From positions 1,302,001-1,366,000 of the forward strand of contig OZ017753.1 of assembly GCA_963969365.1 (NCBI GenBank): 64,000 nucleotides of DNA. Reading direction: 5' to 3'. Below are positions 11,514 to 24,033 of the stretch, one piece after another; position 1 is the first letter of the stretch; the number at the start of each line of letters is the position of its first letter. The position numbers and the translations under genes are program-made. The notes beneath the pieces are model-generated. The model made no database searches and was not told where the DNA came from. It saw nothing but the letters and a program-made list of their open reading frames with translations. Source of the DNA: Asterochloris sp. CNOR1 (lineage: Eukaryota; Chlorophyta; Trebouxiophyceae; Trebouxiales; Trebouxiaceae).

Positions 11514-14073
11514 ATGAGTGCTCCCCTAGTCACTGCTGAGGTTGCCCAGCCTGCTACTGCAACCGAAGGTGAGCACAGTGTGACTCTGAGACTTGGCAAC
11601 ACCTGCTTGCACACCAGCAGGTGGTCACCTGATCTCTTGCTGCTTCTGATCCAAGCTCCGTTGTCCATAAGCCTGCCATGCCAAGCACTAGACCTGCATG
11701 CCTTGCCCTGGCTGCATTGATCCGATGCGCAAGTGCCTGGTCTGGCAAACTGCAGCACAACTTCCAGCTCTCCCTGGATCGTCCTTCAGCTCCTCTTGTC
11801 TCACAGGGCCAGAGTCAGGCAGTGCACCAACCGCGCCGCAGCAGCAGATCATCCGCGTGCACAAGTCTGGCGTGGAGCCAAAGCTGCAGAACTTGGTGGC
11901 CACTGTCAACTTCGGCTGCAAGGTGGACCTGAAGACCATTGCGCTGAGGGCCAGGAATGCTGAGTACAATCCCAAGGTGAGCTGGCAGCATCCTCACCCA
12001 GCAGTGCTGGCCGGCGGGCTGCAGGGTAGGGGATGGCAATCATCCAGGCGCTGCAATGGGCACAGGCTATTGACCCTTGCTGCTCCTGATTTTGCCATTG
12101 TGCACCAAGCGAACGGACACTCTGTGCTGCAGCGGTGCTTTGCAGCAGTCGTCATTACAGTGGGTTTCGGGGTGTGAAGAGCTGCAGTCAGATCTATGCT
12201 TAAGTTCTGTTCCCTGCAGCTGAGCCTCGTCATGCCTGCACGCTCTCAATCGTGCATGTTACCTCCTGCAGCGTTTTGCTGCGGTCATCATGCGTATCCG
12301 GGAGCCCAAGACCACAGCCTTGATCTTCCAGTCGGGCAAGATGGTGAGTCGCAGTCTCCCAAGCAACTGCAAGGGGCAGTGTACCTGCAACAGGCACTGT
12401 GTCTGGAGAAGACACAACACTTTGGAGCCATTGACGTCGAGCTTGCTGACAGGACCCCTGCTGCATGGCTCACTTTAAGAGGCCTGTGTGCTTTCATGGG
12501 ACCCCCTCCTCAGCGTCCACACACAGCACTGGTGTCTCAGCGATGCACCCCACTGTTGGTGTCGGAAGCCTAGCTGATGAAGAGCGCATGAGTGCAGGTG
12601 GTGACAGGTGCACGGACTGAGGATGACTGCCGCCAGGCAGCGAGGAAGGTGAGCTGTGCATGCAGGAGCCTGGGCTGCATGCTGTCAGAGCTGCACTGTG
12701 CTGATGCAAGCTTCATATACCTCCCTTGAGCTTGGACAGGTGACCCGCCACGCTGCTTGGCTTGGGCAGCCCCTGCTGCTGAGAGTCACTGATTCCCACA
12801 GCTTAGCTGACAAGTGATCTTGCTGTCTGCAGTTCTGCAAGATGATTCAAAAGCTCGAGTTCCCTGCACAGTTCAAGGTGGGCAGAAGCCACAGCCAGAA
12901 TGTCCTCTTCAACACTCTCCACTGTCCCACATACAAGTTGGGACGCTGACCTAGCTGCTGGGTCCCTCTGCAGGACTTCAAAATCCAGAACATGGTTGCG
13001 TCCTGCGATGTCAAGTTTCCTATCAGGCTGGAGGGTCTGGCATTTGCACATGCTCCCTTCTCCAGTGTGAGTGTTCGCTGTGGTCAAGCCATCACTCTGC
13101 GCTGATGCATAGGTGCACCAGCGGCCCAGCGGGCACTCCTCAATAGGGCTGAAGTGGCTAGCAGCTGGCTTGCTGGCGCAGTATTCTAGCCCCATTCCTC
13201 ATACTCCTGCCTGCTGAAATGCTACTTTGACTACTCCTGGCAGCTTCATCATGGTTGCTGGCCACCTGTTTCTGTGCGCAGCAGCTTGAATCTTTGTTTG
13301 CCAGACCCTCGTCTGCTGAAGTGCATGCTGCCAGCATCAGCTCGCTCCCTCACTCTCATATTCTTCTACTGCAGTATGAGCCTGAGCTGTTCCCTGGGCT
13401 CATCTACCGCATGAAGAGCCCAAAGATTGTGCTGCTCATCTTTGTGTCCGGCAAGGTCGTGCTGACAGGTGCCTGCCCTGCACAAGATTCGCCTCCTGGC
13501 TGCCTTCCTTGCTGGCTGCCAACTTTGCTGTCTGCACCTCCAGCCGTCAGCACCTGCGCGGAGCAGGCTGTGCGCAGAGTGTCTGTCCCGTGAGGCTGGC
13601 GGTTGTATGGTGCAGATTGCAGTGACAGCCTGCATTGGCATGCCGCTTCCAGACATGAGCTGCGCTTCTTCGCCTCGCGTCACTGCGTCACTGCTTGCGC
13701 CCTTTAATGGCTGTCTGCACTGCAGTGCTCAACATGGGAAGCTGTGCCTCTATGCGCAGAGATTTGGGCTGCATGGTGCTGCTATCTCAGCGACGGCTCC
13801 ATCTGCCCTGGGCACTGCACTGCAGGTGGCAAGCAGCGCATTGACCTGTACCAGGCATTTGAAAACATCTACCCAGTCCTGCAGCAGTTCAAGAAGGGCG
13901 ATGTCGCGCAGCCAGGTCCCCAGCCGCAACAGCAAGCCCAGCTGCCGCCGGGCCAGGCTCTGCCTGCGCTGCCTGCCCCGCCTCCAGCGGCACCACAGCA
14001 GCAGCGGCAGCTGCCACCTCTAGGAGGCTTTGGTGCCCCGCAGCAGCACATGCAGTACCCTGGCGGCCGGTAG
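11514..14073 (+). CDS. TBP: TATA-box-binding protein with C-terminal Q/P-rich tail
   Basis: Eight exons in phase: 11514-11568, 11807-11976, 12272-12343, 12598-12648, 12833-12877, 12974-13066, 13375-13468, 13826-14073; 275 residues. TBP nucleates the RNA polymerase II (and I/III) pre-initiation complexes. The two saddle repeats are complete: [20 protein letters not shown]…[18 protein letters not shown]…[14 protein letters not shown], then [21 protein letters not shown]…[13 protein letters not shown]…[16 protein letters not shown]…AFENIYPVL. The N-terminal domain is short (about 37 residues). Unusually, about 60 residues rich in Q, P, A and G follow the core, where most TBPs stop. The reading frame of the tail is continuous with the last core exon, so it is not a model error. 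Confidence 0.96.
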
Positions 14074-14203
14074 TGTGGATTGGCAAGAGCCTCTGCTTGT
14101 GTGGCCTGCCAAACTGTGTCCTTCACCCTTCATTTCATGGCCCCCTTGCTGCTTCACCTTGAAAGCCATCAACTTTATAGTGATGTGCTTCTGCTTTGTT
14201 TTG

Positions 14204-14208
14204 TGTAA
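14204..14208 (+). terminator. TGTAA poly(A) signal after TBP
   Basis: TGTAA lies 131 bp past the TBP stop in a T-rich stretch. This is the known chlorophyte polyadenylation motif; use here is inferred. Confidence 0.5.
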
Positions 14209-14437
14209 CAAGAGATCAATTCAAGCAGTGCTACAGCAAAGAATTTAAGAAGGTTGGGAAGGGCTAGATGCTGCAATCTGAACTCCAGATTGCAGCGCCA
14301 GGGGACCCGCAATACTGCTGACTAAACAGCAGATGACATCAAATTCACTTTGCCCTCTTCTGTGCCCCATCCTGCCTGACAGGGGACTCTAAATACGTGC
14401 AAATTTGGTCTTCTGCCCAACATTTGCACACCAGACG

Positions 14438-17400
14438 ATGAATGGCACCATCAGGGTCCTCCTGGGTCTTCTCATCGCAGGCTGTGCGGCATGCAGCCAA
14501 ATCCTGCTGCAGGTCAGATTGCACAATGACCATGCATGGCACCAGATGGCCAGACCTGAGGCCTATGGCGTACCCTGCAGGGAGGCACAGTTGTCAATTC
14601 AGATAAGCAGGAGCTTGCAGATGTCCTGATCAACGATGGGCTCATTGCTGCAGTGGGGCAGGGGCTTCAGGTCAGTGGACCTGAGAGGCACTTGCATCCT
14701 TGCATGTCAAGGCGCAGCCTGGTCCACGCTGCATGCAATGCAATGCTGACTGCAGAAGTCTGCACGCCAGGACCTCGTCAATGTTGCATTTTAGTAGTGC
14801 GCCTGTATGGTCTGCAGGCACCACCTGGGGCACAGGTCCTGGATGTCGCGGGCAAGCTGATCTTGCCAGGGGGCATTGACCCTCACACCCACCTCCACTT
14901 TCCTTTCATGGGCCATGTTGCAGCAGACGACTTCCTCAGGTGGGGTGGATGTGCGCTGTGCCTCTGATATGGTTATCTGTTAAATTGTGGTCTTTGGATG
15001 ACAGGAGCTGCACAGACAACGCTGTTCCATTACGCCAGCTCTGCTCAGGTTCCCCCAAGACTTTGCCATGACAGGAGCAGCTCAAGTTGAGTAGGATGTG
15101 CAGGGCTGTTACCAGCTGAGGCTGTACTCTGCTGCCCAACTCTAGAGAACCTCAGGTAGCTTCTTAAACACCTGCAACCCCACGCCATGCACCTGCAGTG
15201 GCCAGAGTGCAGCACTGGCAGGAGGGACGACGATGCACATCGACTTTGCTCTGCCCCTGGAGGGCGACCTCATGGCAGGCTTCGACCTGTGGCAGAAGCA
15301 GGCTGCCAAGTCTGTCATGGACTATGGCCTGCACATGGCCCTCACTGCCTGGGATGGAAAGGTGCGAGGGTGTTCCCTTGCAGCTGAGGGTGCTCTAGCT
15401 TGCCTGGCTGGCAGCTGAAAGACATGCATGATGCCATGCCACCGCACTCCTGCATCAGCATGGTGTGCTGCTCCGCACTGCTTGCACAGGTAGCTGCACA
15501 TGCTCATCTGCACCAAAGTTCTTCCTGCCAACACAATTCAATATGTTCTGCTCTGCATCTGGATGGGCTCCGTGCAGGTCAGCGCTGACATGGCCAAGCT
15601 TGTCGATAAAGGTGTCAACTCCTTTAAGTTTTTCTTTGCCTACAAACACGAGGGCCTCATGGTTCGTGACGAGGTAGGCAGGCTGTGCAGCAAGCCACCC
15701 CGCTCTTTGCCAGGTTGCCTGCACACATTGGGCTCTGCTGCAGCACATCCGAAGACACTTTGGGGTGTGCAGTGCCTTGCTGCCCTCTGCTGCGTTCTCA
15801 GCTTGCATTGCAGCAACTGTCATGTGCAGCAGTACCCTTGCGTGTGTGCTGCTTCCGGCAGTAGGACCTGTGGCATCCTCTGCTGCCCTCTGGCTGCAGC
15901 TCAATGCGGCTGCACTGGAACTGACGTCCTGCATTGTTCCCTGGCTGCAGCTGTTCCTTTTTGCGCTGCAACGCTGTAAGGAGCTGGGGGCGCTGGCCAT
16001 GGTGCATGGCGAAAATGGAGATGCGATAGGTGCGTGTTTGGTGCTTGCCTTGAGCTGGTAAGCTTCGTTGATGGCCTGTGCTTGTGAATGCTGCGGTTGC
16101 GCAGCAGGCACTGGCACTTCTGGCAGACGGTGACTGAGGTTGCAGCCTGGCAAAGCGCCTGCGACACTTTGCAGATGGTGCTGGGCCAAGTCATGATCTC
16201 ACTCCAAATTGAAGAGCAGGCTGCTGCTTTGCTCAGTGTAGCCTGCAAGGCACAGGGCCACTGTGACCTCATACAGCATCCTCAGGCTTCAGTCGTGCAT
16301 GCCTGCAGCGTATCTGCAGAAGGAGACCTTTGAGAAGGGCATCACCGGTCCAGAAGGGCACAGCGTGTCCAGGCCAGCATACCTGGAGGTGCGCACCTGT
16401 GGCAGCCAGCATCTGATGAGCTGCTGAAGAGCCCTGTGTGCCCTGCTGTAAGCCTGGCCTGCCTGCTCTGGCTGCCACGGCAATGCGGTCAAGTCTGATT
16501 CATTTGTGTGCATGCTTGCCTGTCCTTGCCACCCCTGGCAAAGGCAGGCATTGGGACACACAAAGTTGGCAGTGACCGGATGTCCTGCGGGCCAGGGGGC
16601 GGCCACTGCAGTCAGGCTGGCCTGTGTGACAGAGACCCCTCTGCATCCGGCCCAGTCAGCTTTGTGCTGATGCTTGTCTCAGTCTGCAGGGGGAGGCCAC
16701 CGGGCGGGCAGTCAAGCTGGCCCGCGTGACAGAGACGCCGCTGTACGTGGTGCACGTGATGAGCAAGGATGCAATGGACGAGATCAGGCTGGGTCACGAG
16801 GCAGGGCAGAAGCTGTTTGGGGAGGTGGTCAGCGGAGCGCTGGCGCTGACGGATGAGCCCTGGTGGGTGCTTGTGCCTAGATTTTGGGCTCTGCACAATC
16901 GCTGTGCAGAGCCTGTGAGGTTGGGGATGCATCCTCTTCACCTCTAGGGAGCACTGCACGTCATCTGAACATGTGGCTGGATGTGCTGCAGTTGGGACCC
17001 AGACTTTGTGAAGGCCGCTGGCCACGTCATCAGCCCTCCCCTGCGCAGCAAGCCCCATCAGCTAGCCCTGCGCAATGCCCTGGCAGGGGGCATCCTGCAG
17101 CTGGTTGGCACAGGTGGGGCTGCCATGACAGGGTACTCAGCAATGATTGTGCCCGTGTGTTTCAGACAATCTGCAGGCTGGTTGGCACAGAATAGGCCAG
17201 TACAGCTTGCTGAGCAACACTCATGCTGTGATCAGCTGCCAGCCTCCCTGTCTTCGTTTGTGCATCGGGCGGGCTTTTTGAAGCAGTGAGGTTTCAGGCC
17301 GGCGCTCAACGCCACTCAAAGAGATAACCTAGCATGGTAGCTCCTTTGCAGCGAGCATATGGCTGCCCCTTGCAGATCACTGTGGCTGGAACAGCACCCA

Positions 17401-18831
17401 GAAGCTGGCTGGCCGACATGACTTCAGGTGAGGCTGGCCTCCCTGCTCAGCCACTGCTTCCTTGTGCCACAGGCTTGTCTTCCACTCTTAATGAGACATT
17501 GACCGGCACCTGCCAGTGCTCAGCCAGCCCAATGAGCAAGGCAAACAGCCAGTGTGAAGCTCACTGAGTGCCGGCCTGCCATGTGCTTCACAGGAAGATC
17601 CCCAACGGCATTCACGGCATTGAGGAGCGCCTGCACATCCTGTTTGAGACTCTGGTCAACACGGGCAGGATGACTCCCTCAGACGTTGTCAGGCTCTTCA
17701 GCACAGAAGCCGCCAAGGCAAGCCAGCCATAAGTTGTGCACCACAACTTAATCTGCTGAGACACACACACAACATCCAGCACAGCCTGTCTGCAGAATTA
17801 TCAGTGGTGGTAGCTTCAGCTTTTAGGCACAGCTGCAGTTGGGGATTTGTGCGTGGACCGTGCTCTGCTTATCCTGCTTTGCACCCTGCGAGTCTCACAA
17901 CCCTTGACTTTGCCGAGCTGACTGCTCTGTGCTGCCATAGGTCATTGAACCGACTACCTGAGTCTGGTTGGATGGCAGCTCATGTCTGCCCTCGGCTTGT
18001 GTGTCGTCAAAGTGCTGATGTCACTTCTGCTCTTGCAGATTTTCAACCTTTACCCCCAGAAGGGTTCCATTGCCGAGGGTTCAGATGCAGACCTGGTGGT
18101 CTTTGACCCCCAGCAGGAGCACACATTGAGTGTGAAGACGCACCATTCTGCCCTGGACTACAGTGCTTATGAGGGAATGCACATCAAGGGTCAGGTGAGC
18201 CCTGCCTGATAACGTATCGGCATTTTGCTGTCAGCAGATCTGTGGCGCTCACGAGGGCATGCGTAAAAGAGGTAAGGTGCTGACCTGGGGAAGCAGACAC
18301 TAGTCTTTCCCTGTTGATGCTGCTGGCTTGTGGTTGGACTTCTGGTTGGCTCTCGAACTGTGCACATCATGGAGCCAAAACTGGGGTTACCGGGCTCTGC
18401 TGGCATACTGCCACTGTGCACTCGTTGATCCTGTGCTTTGCGAAGGTCATGTCAGCCCTGTAGGCTGGCGCTCGCTGCGGTGCAGCTGCAAAGCATGCAG
18501 CTTTGATGCCAGACTGGTTGTCTGCAAGGGAAACATCAGCCAGGGTGCTATCTGATGGCAAAATTTAATGACGGCTAGCTCAAGGCTGTCTGCGTGCCTG
18601 CAGGTACAGATGACCATTAGCCAAGGCAGTATCGTCTGGCAGAACGGCAAGCTGAATGTCACGCCTGGCTCAGGGCGCTACATTGCCATGAACCCTTTTG
18701 CGCCGCACGTCTACAGCGGCACCAAGCAGCGCGAGGGCCAGTGGATTGGCGACTTTTTCCCATATGGAAAGACGCCAGTGGTGCGCAAGGGCGACAGGGC
18801 CCGTTCCACCCACAGCAGAGAAGAGCTGTAG
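14438..18831 (+). CDS. DPYS: dihydropyrimidinase / hydantoinase
   Basis: Thirteen phase-consistent exons (14438-14512, 14581-14670, 14818-14939, 15199-15361, 15578-15673, 15951-16029, 16309-16388, 16690-16862, 16992-17113, 17376-17427, 17594-17717, 18039-18194, 18604-18831); 519 residues. The enzyme opens the dihydropyrimidine ring in uracil and thymine breakdown. Binuclear metal ligands are visible: GIDPHTH (His 78 and 80), the carbamylated Lys in NSFKFFFAYK (about 167), VHGEN (His about 201), YVVHVMS (His about 257) and GTDHC (Asp). A hydrophobic N-terminus (VLLGLLIAGCAACS) directly precedes the first strand ILLQGG and could be a signal peptide or anchor. Exon 11 ends in a GC donor (AAG|GCAAGC). 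The gene follows TBP on the same strand. Confidence 0.95.
16582..16750 (+). repeat. partial duplicate of dihydropyrimidinase exon 8 start
   Basis: Intron sequence 16582-16645 (…GTCAGGCTGGCC…GTGACAGAGAC) repeats the start of the real exon at 16690 (…GTCAAGCTGGCC…GTGACAGAGAC), about 100 bp upstream. A similar echo of exon 13 (AGCCAAGGCAGTATCGTCTG) lies at 18530-18565 as AGCCAGGGTGCTATCTGATG. Confidence 0.7.
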
Positions 18832-18845
18832 CTTTACCCTTTCTT

Positions 18846-18850
18846 TGTAA
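18846..18850 (+). terminator. TGTAA poly(A) signal after dihydropyrimidinase
   Basis: TGTAA only 15 bp past the stop codon, in a T-rich context. The short distance makes it a possible rather than certain signal. Confidence 0.4.
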
Positions 18851-19191
18851 CTTTGCACAAACCCTGGAGCTTCATGTGGCAGAATTGACTGCTGAACCCC
18901 TACCCAACCATTTGAACCCGTTCTGCAATTGACACCACCTGACATCAGTCTGATACTGAAAATGATCAGAGGGGCAGGGAAGAATCCCTCGAACAGCTGT
19001 GTGCTGTTGGGCGTGTTGCATTGAAAGGGGAGCCATGCTTTCAGTGGCCGTCTTGAAGGGGCAGGGAGGGTGTGGGCACGGCCATGTATGACTGACACTG
19101 AAGCCAAAATTGACAAACCAAGGGCATGGTAGGGGGCATGGTCAAGGAATTGGGCCTCAATAAATAGTGTTGCCTTGCCTCATATACATGG

Positions 19192-22100
19192 TCAAGATGT
19201 GGCAAGGGAAACCTCATGCTGCACCTCAAGTTGCATGAAAGCTGCTGTGCAGATGACGGCCCCAACAGCACAGATGACTAGGAAGTTTAGTGCAGTGCTC
19301 CAGCCGGGTCCTGTCTTCAGCCAGCGGCCCAGAAGAAGGTCAAAGGCCATCGCGCCCGAGAATGCCACCGTCTCAGTCAGTCCTGCACAGGTTCAGCCCT
19401 CAAGGCAGAGGAGGCAGGGGCCAGGCAGCGATGCAGACACAGGCAGGCACAAGGGATGCGCTGGACCAAATCCTCACCTTCAAGCACCGCTGAGTATGAG
19501 CCGCCCTTTCGCAAGTTGTAGGCCGGCAGTGGTATGTAGTAAGGCGGCGACCAGCATGCCCCCAGCATGCAGATGCTTGCGATCACGATGGCAGGATGTG
19601 AGAACCTGCAGCAGTGCGGGACAAGGGGGACTGCCAGAGCCTGTGACCTGGACGTAACCAGTCCAGGCAGAGCAGGCAACAGCATGCACGACAGGCAAGC
19701 AGGAGCAACAGTGCGCAGGAATGCGTGCACTTTGTGGGGGCCACTCAGATGGCGAGCATGTCTGGCAGACCCCGCAAACATGCAGCACAGGTACTTTGTG
19801 CGAGCCTCACAGCTGGGCCAGCATCACAGCAGCAAGCCAAGTTGCGAGTCCCAAGCGAAAGCGAGTGCAGCGCACAGGGTGATAGCCGGACTCCTTCATG
19901 GCGACAGCAATGCAGCATGCACATGGTGAGCGTCACACATCCGTCTCCAGCTGTCAGCAAAGCAACTGAGCTACACACTTTGTGAGGGCCACCAGGGAGG
20001 CCACCAACCCCAGGCAGGTGGCTGTGATGAAGTTGCGACGTCCCCTGCTCTGCATGCGGCAGAAAAGGAACCCGCCGCCCAGAACTGAGGCCGCGCTGCT
20101 GGCGGAGAAGCCCGCAGATATCTGCACGAGTCAGGGGAAGCATGGCTGCTGTGGCAGAGGAGGCCCGGGTAGCCACCAGCAACATGTGAACGGTGCGACC
20201 AGCAGCTCTATGCTATGCACTTGCATTCTGCCAAGCTGCATGGGGCTCATGGGCAAGAGGCAAGCTTGGCCTTGTCAAGCAGCAGAGGGCCCTCAGTCCA
20301 CCTCCTGCACCATGCAAGGGGGTGTCGAACGGGGAAGGGGGGAAAGGGCTGGAGCGCAAGGCCTCTCTGGCCAGAGTTGCTTTGCTTGGAGGCTGGGGTC
20401 ACCTGGGCTCCCATGCCGCCTGACATGTTGAGGGCCTGAGTGGAGAACATGCCCAGGTAGCTGGAGAATTCATAGATGATGTGCAGGAATGTGCGGGCCA
20501 GGATGGCTATCAGGACCTGCACACCAACAAACCCATCCTCAAGTTACGTAAAGCCATGACGGCACCCAGCCATTGCTGACTGTCCCCCTGGTGTGTGGCA
20601 GCAATGTGGGGGCTTCCAGATTGTCGCATGCAGCCACCACCCCTCGTGCGCAAGCTGAGTAGAGCTGCAAACTGGCTGCAGATGCTGCTCAGAGTGAGGG
20701 CCATCACACAGCCACATGCGCAGCCGGCACAAGCCAATGTGGCGGGCTGCTGGCACCTGTGGTGTGGTGAGGAAGGCCTTCATGGCCCCATTCAGATTTT
20801 TAGCCACAATGGGGGCGCCTTGTGGGACAGGTCTGAAGGCTGGAGTGCGTTCATACCCAAGCTCAGCACTCAGCACCTGCACGCAGAACACGGCATCCGT
20901 CCATGTGCACACAGAGGACGAGACTGGAGCGCTCCTGGCTGGGCTGGCAAAGTCATTATGGCTGGGGGGAAAGCATCTGCTGGGCTGCTGCTGCAGTGTC
21001 AGAGGTGATATGGCCTGAAAATCAATTGACCTGCATGTCCGACTGTCACAGAGACCAGCTCAGGCCAATGTGAGACCCATGCAGTCTGGCTTGCCTTGCC
21101 TGCCCCTTCGCCAGTTGAAACGCTGGGGACTGCATCTGGAGGCCTGGTCATAGTGTTATAATCACTGCGTGCATCGGGTGTTGTTGCTTAGTTTGCAGCA
21201 CAGCTTGAGCTGTCAACAGCCTCCGCAGCTTTGCAAGATAGAGGCCAATCAGAGAGGCTCCTTGTGAGATCAAGCCTGGTAAGATTGTGGAGGTAGCTGG
21301 CGGCCAGCAAGTGCGCACCTTCCCTGGTTGTTGAGAGGGTAAGGATGCTCTGCAGGCAGCATGATCATCAGCATCGCTGCCATCAGCAGTGCCATCGCTG
21401 ATGAGATGTACCACAGCCATCGCCAGTGCACCTTGAGGAGCAGCAGGCCGCCCAGGAATGAGGCGCCGATGCTGAAGCCTATCTGTAGCCACAGGACAGA
21501 AGGGGTTGGCAGTGCTGGGTCTGTGCCACACTCTGTGGGCAACCCACCCCATGCCATGCTCAGGCATGCCTCAATGCTGCTGTCTGACTCCCAATGCAGC
21601 ATGAGCATGGGCAGGCCATGCTGGAGACGCACCAGCACTGACACAAAGTCAAGCTTCTGCCACAGGTGACACTTGACACTAAGTGGCTGATGTAAGCACA
21701 GTATGCAAGCCCACCCTGTGTCGATGCAGATGGCTACCTTCCTTGAACGCTTGCCCCGAGCACAGAACACACACCCTCTTCTGGCATTCACAAGCTCAGA
21801 TCAAGTAGAGCAGGCGCCTACTGGCCTACAGGGATGCTGCCGATAGCACTTCCCCTGGGCTCACCCTGGCGGCAAAGGCAAGGCTGCCAAGACTGGCTCC
21901 TCTCTGCTCCTCCGGAGTCCAGCAGCAGATGAGCCGGGAGGCAGCCACCCACCCTGATGCATAGATGCTCCTGCAGCAGCAGAGGAGACGTCCTGCAACA
22001 GCAGGTGGGCCGGCAGCAGCATTCACGCTAACACTGCCAGACGAAGGCCGACCAGGCCTAGCCACAGGCAGGAGGGCATGCCTGCTCAGCAATGTGACTA

Positions 22101-23228
22101 GCCTTGTCCAGCCTTGTAGGTCGAGAACATGACCTGGCTTGGAGCTGCTGGCAGCCATGAGGCTGTGCATGCCTGGCGCAGCAGCATGAGTGCCACTGTC
22201 AGGCCTGGGGTGTGAGCATCAGCCTGACTGTGCCAATATGATTCCCTCTCACCTGCTGAGGCACCACGTGACAAGGATCCACGCAAAGCTGGTTCCGCAG
22301 GCTAGGGCTCCATTGAGCAGCGCTACGCCGGCAAGGACGGCAACAAGGGCTGTCTTGGGGTTGACCTTGTCCAGAAAGGCTGAGGCAATGATCTTGCCTA
22401 ACTGCACAGGGGGTCACAATGTGTGAGGTGACATAATTGAAAAGCGGCTAGGCGCAGGCTGGTCAGACCTGCAGACCAAGCTCCAGGGCTGGGAGGCCGA
22501 GCTGCTGGCTCTTGCAGCCTGTAATGCTGTCAGCCACTGCCCAGCAGCATCACAGTGAGCCAGGCTGCCTCGAAGGAGACTGACGAGCAGGCTGCCAAAC
22601 TGGACCAGTCAATTCGCAATCAACGCTATGGCAACCAGCAGCACCACCTGACAGATGCACAGAGAGCTCTATAGTCCTTTAGGTCCAACAGTGGTCCCTG
22701 GCAGCACCCTGCTTCTGTCAGTCATAGTGCTGGGCGCGGCCACCATCAGCAATACCACCCGTCGAGCTGCAGATACTGCAGGCTACACTTTGCGTGAAGG
22801 TGGCAGCTTCTAGTCACAGCCTGGTGTTGTTAGCCATCATGCTGGATGGCAGTGCTGAGCCAGGAAGGAGACTTACAGAGAGCCCAACACTCATCTGACC
22901 TCAATGAGCCGAGCAATCCTTGAAGCCACCAGGTTGTGCCAACCTCTGGCAGCAGCAGGCCTTTGAGACTGAGCGCAACAAAGGGCCTCACAGTGAGCCC
23001 GGCAGTCCCCAGAGCCATCAACTTGCCCACTGCGGCCTCTGGCAGCAGCCCGCTGCTGTCAGCCACCATGCTTGGCATCGCCACCATGAGCACGACCACC
23101 AGGTTGATCTCAGCCAGGTAGGATACGCAGATCAGAGTGCGGAACAGCTCTGCGCGATCCTCGGGTGCCACTTTGGTGCGCAGCAGCTGCAGTATGAGCG
23201 CCTTGGTGCCCCGCAAGGTGCTGACAAA
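19192..23228 (-). CDS. major facilitator superfamily transporter
   Basis: Nine exons identified: 23228-22992, 22401-22253, 21970-21865, 21482-21319, 20876-20757, 20516-20403, 20121-19979, 19605-19478, 19382-19192; about 450 residues. Most junctions are in phase; the one between 21319 and 20876 is not, so a small exon is missing there. The protein is strongly hydrophobic with alternating helices (for example EINLVVVLMVAMPSMV, LVAVLAGVALLNGALACG, ALLMAAMLMIML, ALNFLVICAVGAVI). Loop motifs CWTPEEQRGASLGS (loop after helix 4) and LGKIIASAFLDKV (loop 2-3) fit the MFS pattern. Substrate cannot be told. The first recognised exon already begins before helix 1, so only a leader (possibly a plastid transit peptide between 23229 and 23900) is lacking. 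Convergent with dihydropyrimidinase. Confidence 0.72.
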
Positions 23229-24033
23229 CTGCAGGGCAAGATGACGGGGTTCCAGTGTATGGTTGTGGGGATAGCAGCCAGCTGGGTCATTGCAGCACCT
23301 TTGCAGCAGTGGCTTGCTGTGGCTGCACACAGGTCGATGTCTGGCCATGCTGCCTGACGTTCCATGCATCTAGTGGGCTTGGCTTGCTTGAGATGCAGTG
23401 ATGTCCCTCCTTGCTGTGCACTGCTTTACCTTGGCTCAGCATTTGCACTGGGTGCATGCTCACCGCATTTTGGCGTGACACGCTGCAGAAGTCATACACA
23501 TTGGTCACGACAAGCTGGCGCCTGCCAGGGGCACATCTGTGGTGGCTGCAACCCAGCTCCTGCAGCAGAGGTGCAGTCACACTGCGAGAAAGGGGACAAG
23601 AGCACCTCTGGGGATGCTGGTACCCTTGATGCCGCAAGGAGCACGGTAGGAGCGACCTTGAAAGATATCTGAAGGCTGCTTACAGCTGGTTTCAATACCT
23701 TTGGATGGTGGTGTCGAGAGCTAAAGCTCCCCGTGCGCAGCCCTAATGCAGCTCCACAGGGCCTTGCAGAAGCAAATGCCCTGCATCTGGCAGGGGCATG
23801 CAAGGTCAGACCTGCCTGTGACCATGGACTCGCCTTGCTACCTCTGATCTGACAACAGCATGCACCTTAGCTTTGGAATGGTGAGGGCCGTGCAATGAGA
23901 GGTGACCAATTGGCCACGATTCGTCCAAGGGTGACCCATTGGCCTACAGGCAGTGCCGCCACAGTCAAAAGTCAACAGGAGATTGAGCAGAGCTGTGGAT
24001 TCGCAATCGTGATCCAGGGTGGCAGTGCTGAAT
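23229..24033. other. region between MFS gene and unknown plus-strand gene
   Basis: About 800 bp that should contain the missing first exon(s) of the MFS gene and the promoter of the divergent gene at 24034. A minus-strand stretch at about 23800-23560 rich in S, R and A could encode a leader, but I could not find a start codon in the right frame. Confidence 0.3.
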
